DNA of 7,422 bases from assembly GCA_030625905.1 (NCBI GenBank), contig DAOUQA010000109.1:1-7422 (forward strand), written 5' to 3'. The notes below the pieces were generated by a model. It was not told the origin of the DNA and searched no databases. It saw nothing but the letters and a program-made list of their open reading frames with translations. Position numbers and translations under genes: made by a program. Positions within the stretch are counted from its first letter, which is position 1. Each line of letters opens with the position of its first letter. Source of the DNA: Kiritimatiellales bacterium. Lineage in GTDB: Bacteria; Verrucomicrobiota; Kiritimatiellia; Kiritimatiellales; Pontiellaceae. Positions 1-5,090 of this stretch are shown in pieces.

Positions 1-49
1 CAAGGCTGGGATTGCGGATCATTGGAAAAACAAGCTCTGGTTCAAGAAT

Positions 50-172
50 GTAGCACATGCGTCCCGCTTGCCAAACGCACCGCAGCTGATTGTGCCGAAT
101 GGAAGCAATCGCAGCCTACCCGATGACGCAGAAGAGCCGAACGACGGAAAACAAGCGGGACGCATGTTCTAC
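50..172. repeat. Long inverted repeat with 21-bp arms
   Basis: Arms at 50-70 and 152-172 are reverse complements with one mismatch in 21 bases. They share the core ACATGCGTCCCGCTTG and each begins with GTAG at its outer end. The 81-base interior has its own short pairing (GATTG 88-92 with CAATC 106-110). The GCGGGACGCATG core resembles a dispersed intergenic repeat seen in Verrucomicrobia/Kiritimatiellota-type genomes, where it gives spurious translated 'RDACAT' strings; that link is from memory. It could be a MITE-like element or a large hairpin. Confidence 0.6.
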
Positions 173-250
173 CAAGGAGATGGGTCTGTGCCGTCCACCC
201 CATGCTTTCACTAGGCAAAGTTTCCATGGTTTGGAAAAGTGCGCGCTTGT

Positions 251-275
251 ATATATATCATATAATGATATATAT
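251..275. promoter_or_regulatory. Perfect AT-rich palindrome containing TATAAT
   Basis: Arms ATATATATCAT (251-261) and ATGATATATAT (265-275) are perfect 11-base reverse complements around a 3-base centre, ATA. A consensus -10 hexamer TATAAT lies across the centre at 261-266, but no good -35 hexamer lies 16-18 bases upstream. It lies about 150 bases before the first gene of the thioesterase-iorAB cluster. It could be an operator overlapping a promoter, or simply an easily melted or cruciform-forming tract. Confidence 0.4.
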
Positions 276-303
276 TCTCGAAAACCGAAAAGGGGTTCGG
301 ATA

Positions 304-394
304 AAACCCAAACCAAGTCGGTCAAGTTCCACAATCTGGATGCCATTGGAAGCATTTGTGCCATAGGCTTGAAGTTGGTCGGCCAATGGGGTTT
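304..394 (+). other. Possible structured 5' leader of the first thioesterase gene
   Basis: AAACCC (304-309) can pair with GGGTTT (389-394), and ACCAA (312-316) with TTGGT (375-379). These enclose a small hairpin, ATGC (340-343) with GCAT (352-355). The structure would lie between the candidate -10 at 261-266 and the start codon at 424. No known riboswitch class is recognised and the stems are short, so this is a weak call. Confidence 0.2.
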
Positions 395-423
395 AAATAC
401 ACGTTCATTTTGTGGGGAATTCA

Positions 424-822
424 ATGTTCAGGCATACACACCAGCTTAGAGTGCGCTACAGCGAATCGGATCGAATGGGGACGTTCTACAACTCCCGTCT
501 TCTGGAGTGGATGGAGGTTGGGCGCTCGGAGCTGATCCGTGCGACGGGGTGCTCGTATGCCGAATGGGAAAAGCGCGGGGTGATGGCGCCGATTATGGAG
601 GCCAACCTGAAGTTTACGGGTCGCGCGGGCTATGATGACCTGCTGGAAATCGAGACGGTGTGCAGTCGCGAAGGCCGCGCCCGCCTGCGGTTTGAATCGA
701 AGGTTATTTTGGACGGCAGCGGCCGACCGGTCGCGGAAGGCCACACGATCCACGCACTAACGGATTCAAAAGGAAAGCCCATCCGCATTCCGGATTGGAT
801 TGCGGAAACATTAACCCTTTAG
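424..822 (+). CDS. Acyl-CoA thioesterase, YbgC/4-hydroxybenzoyl-CoA thioesterase hotdog family
   Basis: This 132-residue protein is a single hotdog domain of normal family length. The N-terminal pattern RVRYSESDRMGTFYNSRLLE (residues 9-28) is the family hallmark, in which the Asp (here D16) is the catalytic residue and is followed by the long helix carrying EVGRSELIR. Such cytoplasmic enzymes hydrolyse short-chain or aromatic acyl-CoA thioesters to free acid and CoA. The start at 424 is preferred over an in-frame GTG at 412 because GGGGAA at 414-419 can serve as its ribosome binding site and the GTG would overlap that site. It precedes iorA on the same strand by 133 bases, which hold a dispersed repeat, so co-transcription is likely but not certain. 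From the context its substrate may be an arylacetyl-CoA made by IorAB; this is inference. Fold and family are secure; substrate is unknown. Confidence 0.9.
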   Translation: MFRHTHQLRVRYSESDRMGTFYNSRLLEWMEVGRSELIRATGCSYAEWEKRGVMAPIMEANLKFTGRAGYDDLLEIETVCSREGRARLRFESKVILDGSGRPVAEGHTIHALTDSKGKPIRIPDWIAETLTL

Positions 823-838
823 GCATAGTTTTTTTTGG

Positions 839-918
839 AACCACGAAATACACAAACCACACGAAACCGGACAGAGATGGCCTTTTTTATTTTCGTGTAT
901 TTGGTGTATTTCGTGGTT
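839..918. repeat. CACGAAATACAC-type intergenic inverted repeat
   Basis: Arms at 839-866 and 891-918 are reverse complements at 25 of 28 positions, around a 24-base T-rich loop. The outer 15 bases, AACCACGAAATACAC, match perfectly. This phrase belongs to a repeat type I recall from intergenic regions of many environmental bacteria. It fills most of the gap between the thioesterase and iorA. As RNA it would form a long hairpin that could attenuate or process the transcript; a T8 run lies before the hairpin (829-836), not after it, so it is not a classical terminator for the upstream gene. Confidence 0.75.
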
Positions 919-955
919 AACTGATTGTCTTACGAATTCGAACGGAGAGATGTTT

Positions 956-2548
956 ATGAGCACTGAACGAAACTTGTTGAGCGGGAACGAGGCGGTGGCG
1001 CTCGGTGCCATGCACGCCGGCTGCGCGCTGGGTGTCGGCTATCCCGGAACGCCGTCGACCGAAATCCTGGAAAACTATTCAAAGCTCGGCGGCAAGGCGC
1101 AGTGGTCGCCCAACGAAAAGGTGGCGGCGGAGGTCGGCATTGGCGTGGCCTTTTCCGGAACACGCACGCTGGTTACGATGAAACACGTGGGGCTGAACGT
1201 GGCGGCCGATCCGTTCTTCACCGTGGCCTACACGGGCGTGACCGGCGGCATGGTGATGGCCGTGGCGGACGACCCCGGCATGGCGTCGTCGCAGAACGAG
1301 CAGGATTCGCGCAACTATGCGCGCGCCGCAGGCGTGCCCATGCTCGAACCGGCCGACTCGCAGGAAGCCTACGAAATGACCAAGCTGGCGTTCGAACTTT
1401 CCGAACGTTGGAACATTCCGGTTCTGCTTCGTCTTTGTACCCGCGTCTGCCATTCCAAGACCATCGTGGTTCCCGGCGACTCTACGGACGTTCCGCAGGC
1501 GAACTATGAGCGCAACATCCAGCAGCGGGTGATGATTCCGGGCTACGCCCGCCCCGCGCACAAGGCATTGCGCAACAAGCTGGTCGAGATGGAGGCGTGG
1601 AACAATACCGCTGGCCCGAATCCGATATTTGGCGACAGCACGAAGCTGGGCATTATCACCAACGGTGTTTCCGCCCTCCACACATTGGAAGCCGCGCCGG
1701 ACGCGAAGGTGCTTAAACTCGGCATGGTTTATCCGCTACCGATGAAGGCCATTCTCGACTTCATCGGTTCCGTCGACGATTGCATCGTAATTGAAGAGGG
1801 CGACCCCTTCATCCAGACCGAAGTGCAGGCTGCGGGCGGTAAGGTTCGTCCGCGTTTGGAGCGGTATCGCTTTGGCGAGTTGGACGTGGTGCGCGTGAAG
1901 CGTATTATTGCCAACGACAATTCCGAGGAACCTGCTCCGCCGCGCGGCAAGCCGCCGCAGCTGTGCGACGGCTGTCCGCATGGCGCCAGTTTCGGGATAC
2001 TCAAGAAGCTGGGTTGCATTGTTACCGGCGACATTGGTTGCTATACCTTGAGCGTACTGCCGCCGTACGAAACCATGGATACCTGTGTCTGCATGGGCGC
2101 TTCCATCGGTATCGGCCTCGGCATGCGCCACGTGCTGCCGGAGGAGCAGGCGCGCAAGGTGGTCAGTGTGATCGGCGACGGCACCTTCATGCACAGCGGA
2201 CTGACCGGTGTGGCGGACATGGTCTGCAACCGCCCCGAAACCGGACATGTGATCGTAATTCTCGACAACGGCACCACGGCGATGACCGGTCTGCAGGAGC
2301 ATCCCGGGACTGGAAAAAAACTCGACCACCTGCCTTCGGGTAAAACCGTTTCGCTCGAAGCCACGTGCGAAGCCATGGGTGTTGACAAGGTTGTCATTGT
2401 CGATCCACAGCGCGAGATGGATGAATTCGAGCGGGCCATGAAGGAGGCGATGGCCTCGAATGACCTCACGGTTGTCATTGCGCGCCGTCCGTGCATTCTC
2501 GCTATTGTCCGCGACGCCAAGTTTGAACGCGGGGAGACGGTTCGCTAG
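956..2548 (+). CDS. iorA: Indolepyruvate ferredoxin oxidoreductase alpha subunit, lacking the C-terminal ferredoxin domain
   Basis: IorA is the TPP-binding subunit that, with IorB, oxidatively decarboxylates aryl pyruvates with CoA to arylacetyl-CoA, CO2 and reduced ferredoxin in the cytoplasm. The N-terminal pyrimidine-binding domain has SGNEAVALGA (residues 9-18), GYPGTPSTEIL (28-38) and the NEKVA glutamate motif (53-57). The family's LCDGCPHGASF segment is at 336-346. The TPP/Mg motif runs from GDG (407-409) to DN (437-438). The chain ends at 530 residues, about 15 after the RRPCIL motif that closes the TPP domain, whereas typical IorA is about 600-650 residues and continues into a 2[4Fe-4S] ferredoxin domain. 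No cysteine-rich remnant can fit in the 56 bases before iorB, so a simple frameshift is unlikely. The ATG at 956 is chosen over 950 because GGAG (944-947) is 8 bases before it. Identity is strong; electron transfer is uncertain. Confidence 0.92.
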   Translation: MSTERNLLSGNEAVALGAMHAGCALGVGYPGTPSTEILENYSKLGGKAQWSPNEKVAAEVGIGVAFSGTRTLVTMKHVGLNVAADPFFTVAYTGVTGGMVMAVADDPGMASSQNEQDSRNYARAAGVPMLEPADSQEAYEMTKLAFELSERWNIPVLLRLCTRVCHSKTIVVPGDSTDVPQANYERNIQQRVMIPGYARPAHKALRNKLVEMEAWNNTAGPNPIFGDSTKLGIITNGVSALHTLEAAPDAKVLKLGMVYPLPMKAILDFIGSVDDCIVIEEGDPFIQTEVQAAGGKVRPRLERYRFGELDVVRVKRIIANDNSEEPAPPRGKPPQLCDGCPHGASFGILKKLGCIVTGDIGCYTLSVLPPYETMDTCVCMGASIGIGLGMRHVLPEEQARKVVSVIGDGTFMHSGLTGVADMVCNRPETGHVIVILDNGTTAMTGLQEHPGTGKKLDHLPSGKTVSLEATCEAMGVDKVVIVDPQREMDEFERAMKEAMASNDLTVVIARRPCILAIVRDAKFERGETVR

Positions 2549-2554
2549 CGAACC
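2539..2554. repeat. 16-bp perfect palindrome across the iorA stop codon
   Basis: GGTTCGCTAGCGAACC is its own reverse complement, with the iorA TAG stop (2546-2548) at its centre. As RNA it would fold into a 6-bp stem with a CTAG loop. No T run follows, so it is not an intrinsic terminator. It may stabilise the iorA 3' end or mark the junction where the adjacent repeat tract was inserted. Confidence 0.5.
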
Positions 2555-2555
2555 T

Positions 2556-2595
2556 GAATATCGAATATTGAACAAGGAATTATGAATTTCGAAGG
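2556..2595. repeat. GAATATCGAATATTG-type intergenic repeat tract
   Basis: This low-complexity tract of GAAT-based units (GAATAT at 2556-2561 and 2563-2568, then variants ending in TTTCGAAGG) fills the iorA-iorB gap. It resembles a dispersed intergenic repeat that I recall from Planctomycetes/Verrucomicrobia-group genomes. Its right end supplies the GAAGGA that acts as the iorB ribosome binding site. Confidence 0.55.
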
Positions 2596-2604
2596 ATGGG
2601 ACAA

Positions 2605-3075
2605 ATGGATAAGGTAGTGAACGTTAAATTTGCGGGGCTAGGCGGGCAGGGGATCCTGACCTGCACCGATATTCTCGGGCGCGTGGTGTTCGACATGGGC
2701 AACGATGTGAAGAAGGCCGAAGTGCACGGCATGAGCCAGCGCGGCGGGGCGATCACCTCGGATCTGCGCTATGGCGAGAAGGTGTTCAGCCCCATGATCC
2801 CGGTCGGCGAGGCCGACTTCCTGGTCGTGCTGGGCGAAGACCAGATCGAACCAAACCAACACCATCTCAAGGCGGGAGGAATCCTGGTGAAGCCGTCGGA
2901 TTTCGATGCGGAGAAGCTGGAAAACAAGCGGACGCTGAACATTGCTCTGCTGGGTGCGCTGAGCAGGCACATGGGCTTTTCGGTGGATCAGTGGCTGGGC
3001 GCCGTCCGTCAGCAGTTGCCGGAGCGGTTGCATGCGGTGAATGAAAAAGCCTTCTATCTGGGCCGGGGTGAGTGA
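2605..3075 (+). CDS. iorB: Indolepyruvate ferredoxin oxidoreductase beta subunit
   Basis: IorB is the gamma-type (pyruvate/ketoisovalerate oxidoreductase) catalytic-domain partner of IorA. The family signature GLGGQGIL is at residues 11-18, followed by KKAEVHGMSQRGGAITSDLR (36-55) and the FSPMIPVGEAD segment (61-71), all characteristic. At 156 residues it is shorter than the usual 190-200; the missing part seems to be C-terminal, after the RLHAVNEKAF helix (141-150). The start at 2605 is preferred over the in-frame ATG at 2596, because the GAAGGA ribosome binding site (2591-2596) overlaps that codon and is well spaced for 2605. It follows iorA after 56 bases and its stop overlaps the start of the next gene by one base, so iorA, iorB and the PaaI-type gene are almost certainly one transcript. 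Confidence 0.92.
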   Translation: MDKVVNVKFAGLGGQGILTCTDILGRVVFDMGNDVKKAEVHGMSQRGGAITSDLRYGEKVFSPMIPVGEADFLVVLGEDQIEPNQHHLKAGGILVKPSDFDAEKLENKRTLNIALLGALSRHMGFSVDQWLGAVRQQLPERLHAVNEKAFYLGRGE

Positions 3076-3479
3076 TGCTTGAGAAAGTGAAAAAAATGAT
3101 CCAGCAGAATGATCGTTTCGGGAAGCTTCTCGGAGTCGAAATCCTGGAGGTCGGGGAGGGGTTGGCAACGACGTGCCTAAAGATTACGAACGACCACCTG
3201 AATGCGGCGGATGTGGCGCATGGCGGGGCGGTATTTTCGTTGGCGGACATTGCGCTGGCCGTGGCCTCGAATTCCTATGGCAACATTGCGTTGCTGACGA
3301 ACGGTTCGATTACCTTCTTTGGGGCCACAAAGGAAGGCGACACGCTGACCGCCCGCGCCGAAGAGATCGGAGGCAGCCGCAAGCTGGGGCACTACCGCGT
3401 GGAGATATTGAATTCCGACGACGAATCGATTGCCATCTACACGGCAACAGTTTATCGAACGGGCAAGCCGCTTTTGTAG
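3075..3479 (+). CDS. PaaI-family hotdog thioesterase
   Basis: This 134-residue protein is a single hotdog domain like E. coli PaaI, a thioesterase for phenylacetyl-CoA and ring-modified derivatives. The family motif is clear: N43, then AHGGAVFSLADIALAVASN (48-66) with the HGG turn at 49-51 and the catalytic Asp at D58. A second block, TNGSITFFGATKEGDTLTA (75-93), matches the family's central strand and turn. The ATG at 3075 shares one base with the iorB TGA stop (3073-3075), with GGGGTGAG (3065-3072) as ribosome binding site, which implies translational coupling. An alternative in-frame GTG at 3072 is less likely. Coupling to an arylacetyl-CoA-forming enzyme suggests hydrolysis of that product to the free acid; the substrate assignment is inference. 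Family assignment is secure. Confidence 0.9.
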   Translation: MLEKVKKMIQQNDRFGKLLGVEILEVGEGLATTCLKITNDHLNAADVAHGGAVFSLADIALAVASNSYGNIALLTNGSITFFGATKEGDTLTARAEEIGGSRKLGHYRVEILNSDDESIAIYTATVYRTGKPLL

Positions 3480-3516
3480 GATGGTTGGAGGGAGATCTTG
3501 AACGCACAGCAATAAG

Positions 3517-3668
3517 GTTCATGTCCCATTTCCGGAATGAAGATATTGAGTTGGAGAAAAACAGGTGTAGTACGCGCTTCCCGTCTGCGGGAGCGCGCAA
3601 CTGGCTCCATCAGAATGGAAGCCGGTACCACACCATTTCCGCTTTCCCGAAACTGGGGCGACATGAAC
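3517..3668. repeat. Outer inverted repeat enclosing a REP/BIME-like core
   Basis: GTTCATGTC (3517-3525) and GACATGAAC (3660-3668) are perfect 9-base reverse complements. Inside them, CCATTTCCGG (3526-3535) and CCGAAACTGG (3647-3656) can pair imperfectly. A direct repeat CCATTTCCG occurs at 3526-3534 and 3633-3641. The whole 152-base segment would fold as a long stem ending in two side hairpins. It lies between the PaaI-type gene stop and the shared terminator. It is best read as a small palindromic mobile or repeated element; a structured RNA is the alternative. Confidence 0.5.
3564..3634. repeat. Pair of inverted REP-like hairpins (BIME-like)
   Basis: Two 34-base units in opposite orientation, 3564-3597 on plus and 3601-3634 on minus, match at 25 of 34 positions. 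Each has GGTGT(A/G)GTAC, giving a GTAG or GTGG tetranucleotide, then a hairpin with a TCTG tetraloop and the same single bulged T. Three stem pairs differ by compensatory changes (C-G to G-C, C-G to A-T, G-C to T-A), so the fold is conserved while the sequence drifts. A GTAG/GTGG foot beside a bulged hairpin is the known layout of REP sequences recognised by Y1 RAYT transposases (TnpA-REP). No such transposase is in the window. Copies elsewhere in the genome could not be checked. Confidence 0.6.
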
Positions 3669-3700
3669 AAAAAAAGCGCCCCGCAATGGAGCGCTTTTTT
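3669..3700. terminator. Bidirectional intrinsic terminator
   Basis: An A-rich run and GCGC (3676-3679) pair with GCGC (3691-3694) and T6 (3695-3700), giving a stem of about 10 bp with an 11-base loop. It has a U-tract on the plus transcript and, from the A run at 3669-3675, another on the minus transcript. It sits between the converging PaaI-type gene and the porin gene and should end both transcription units. Confidence 0.8.
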
Positions 3701-3718
3701 CCGTCTAGCAATAAATAC

Positions 3719-5071
3719 CTAGAACGCGTAGTTGAGTTCGAAGCGCAGGAACGTTGCGGTGTTGTCGCGCTGCGCGGCGTTGTAGTAGGCGCCCGGTTGC
3801 ATCAGCTCGAACAGGACGTGCCCGGTCAGCTTGTCCCGCTGACTAAAGAGCTGCTCCTTGATGGTGAACTTGTTCCACCAGGTGAAGAGCAGGCCGCGGC
3901 CGTTGCTGGTTCCCGGCCCGTTGTCTTCTGGGGCAAACATGTAGCCGAGCAGGAAGTCGGCTTTGTAGTTCTTCATCGGCGAGATGGAAAAGTCGATGTG
4001 CGGCATGCTTACGTTTTTCCATTGTCCGGCACCGGTGGTGTCGTAGGAATAGACATACAACTCACTGTATTGCGGCCAACGGGCGAATACCGGGTTCCAG
4101 TCTTCGGACAGGTGGTACCAACCGACACCCAGACAGGCTTTCTGCTCTTCCATGCCCTCGATATGCCAGCTGACCAGTGCGTCAATCATGTACTCGGAGG
4201 TGTCGGGTGATGACTGGTAGGCCATTTCTAGGTTGACATCGATTGCATCATTCAGCTTGGGCATCAGGCGCGTACCGACGGTGTTGATTTCATCGTCCAG
4301 ACCTTGCTCTTGGGTCTTGATGATCCAGTAGGCTTCCCATGGCAGGTCTTCATAGGTTTTATTTTTGATGTAGACAGCGCCTCCGGCTTCCGCTCCGTCA
4401 TATGCATCGCCGCCGCCAAGCCCGACAATGTCGCGATCCTGTGTATGAAGGGCGAAGGGGTCGTGGGCACGGGTGTACATGGCAAGGAGGTCGACCGTTG
4501 TGCTATCGATGCCTTTGTAGGAAACCTTGGCCGCATCAAAGTAGATCGTGCGCGATCCATCCTTTGGCGTACCGTCGAGGATCAGCTTGCCGGTACCGTA
4601 GATCATATCCTGACGGCCGACGCGCACATCGAACATGTCGTGCTTGTAGTCGACAAAAAAGTTGTCGATGACGGTTTCGTCAAAGGCCGACCAGTTGTAC
4701 GGTCCGTCCGGCTTCTGGACTGTGCGGAACTCGTTGACCAAGCGACCGCGGAAGTAGAGATTGTCGTTCGGGTGGTATTCACCGAAGACGCGGGTACGGT
4801 AGCGCTGGAAGCTGTTGGCTCCGCCGCGGGCTTCGGGGCCAGCGACTAGGGTGGGGTCGCCGTAGGGGATGTGGTCAAAGTAGACCGTGCGGAAGCGGAA
4901 GTCGCCGCCCCACTTGAATTGATCGGATTCTGGCGCGGCGGCTTCAGCCAAGGCCTCGGCCTTCGCCGGTTCGACATAGTTCTTGTCTTCGCTCTTCTCT
5001 GCGGCGAATGCCGCGCTTGCAGTGATTGCCGCAGTCAGCAGCATGATGGTCGTTTTTTGCTTCGTATTCAT
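3719..5071 (-). CDS. Outer-membrane beta-barrel porin, alginate-export-like
   Basis: This 450-residue protein has a Sec signal peptide: basic MNTKQK, a hydrophobic core at 8-22 and cleavage near AFA/AE (residue 23-24). An Ala/Glu-rich linker (24-50) is followed by an amphipathic beta-strand-rich barrel. Aromatic/charged alternation such as GGDFRFRTVYFD (55-66) and YRTRVFGEYH (91-100) resembles alginate export (AlgE-like) family proteins. The last strand FLRFELNYAF ends in Phe, the usual signal for BAM-mediated insertion. It is the last gene of the transport unit, 19 bases downstream of the symporter, with AAAGGGG (5080-5086 on minus) eight bases before its ATG, and it ends at the shared terminator. 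It presumably lets the symporter's solute cross the outer membrane. The barrel call is firm; the exact family and substrate are not. Confidence 0.82.
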   Translation of the reverse strand: MNTKQKTTIMLLTAAITASAAFAAEKSEDKNYVEPAKAEALAEAAAPESDQFKWGGDFRFRTVYFDHIPYGDPTLVAGPEARGGANSFQRYRTRVFGEYHPNDNLYFRGRLVNEFRTVQKPDGPYNWSAFDETVIDNFFVDYKHDMFDVRVGRQDMIYGTGKLILDGTPKDGSRTIYFDAAKVSYKGIDSTTVDLLAMYTRAHDPFALHTQDRDIVGLGGGDAYDGAEAGGAVYIKNKTYEDLPWEAYWIIKTQEQGLDDEINTVGTRLMPKLNDAIDVNLEMAYQSSPDTSEYMIDALVSWHIEGMEEQKACLGVGWYHLSEDWNPVFARWPQYSELYVYSYDTTGAGQWKNVSMPHIDFSISPMKNYKADFLLGYMFAPEDNGPGTSNGRGLLFTWWNKFTIKEQLFSQRDKLTGHVLFELMQPGAYYNAAQRDNTATFLRFELNYAF

Positions 5072-5090
5072 ATGTGTATCCCCTTTGTTG

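Larger units (their letters stand above)
1..423. other. Intergenic region with no supportable gene
   Basis: No convincing gene is visible on either strand. Reading frames that cross this stretch have no family resemblance, and some run into the real gene at 424 out of frame. One plus-strand frame is open from the left edge to a TAG at 212-214, so the tail of an upstream gene cannot be excluded; I recognise nothing in its translation. The region holds an imperfect inverted repeat (50-172), a perfect AT-rich palindrome (251-275), a small hairpin (CCGAA 285-289 with TTCGG 296-300) and possible long-range pairing (304-309 with 389-394) just before the first gene. Confidence 0.6.

Noticed and set aside
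2..214. Open plus-strand frame from the window edge to a TAG, possible tail of an upstream gene
   Set aside because: It runs through both arms of the inverted repeat, and its translation resembles repeat-derived noise; no domain is recognised.
90..449. Plus-strand open frame of 119 codons over the left intergenic region
   Set aside because: It crosses the inverted repeat and AT palindrome, has no family resemblance, and overlaps the true thioesterase start out of frame.
1079..1681. Long minus-strand open frame inside iorA (and a similar one at 1736-2575)
   Set aside because: Antisense shadows of a GC-rich coding gene; the translations are His/Arg/Ala-rich with no motif, whereas the plus strand encodes a clear IorA.
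2582..2617. Eleven-codon open frame overlapping the iorB start, possible leader peptide
   Set aside because: It is formed by the repeat tract, has no ribosome binding site of its own that I can support, and no attenuator structure follows.
3564..3634. tRNA-like cloverleaf or integron attC site
   Set aside because: The two hairpins and closing stem look cloverleaf-like, but there is no anticodon arm, T-loop motif or CCA end, no attC core sites, and no integrase or cassette genes nearby.
3173..4210. Plus-strand open frame of 345 codons
   Set aside because: It overlaps the PaaI-type gene, passes through the hairpin element and terminator, and then runs antisense to the porin; its translation has no recognisable family.
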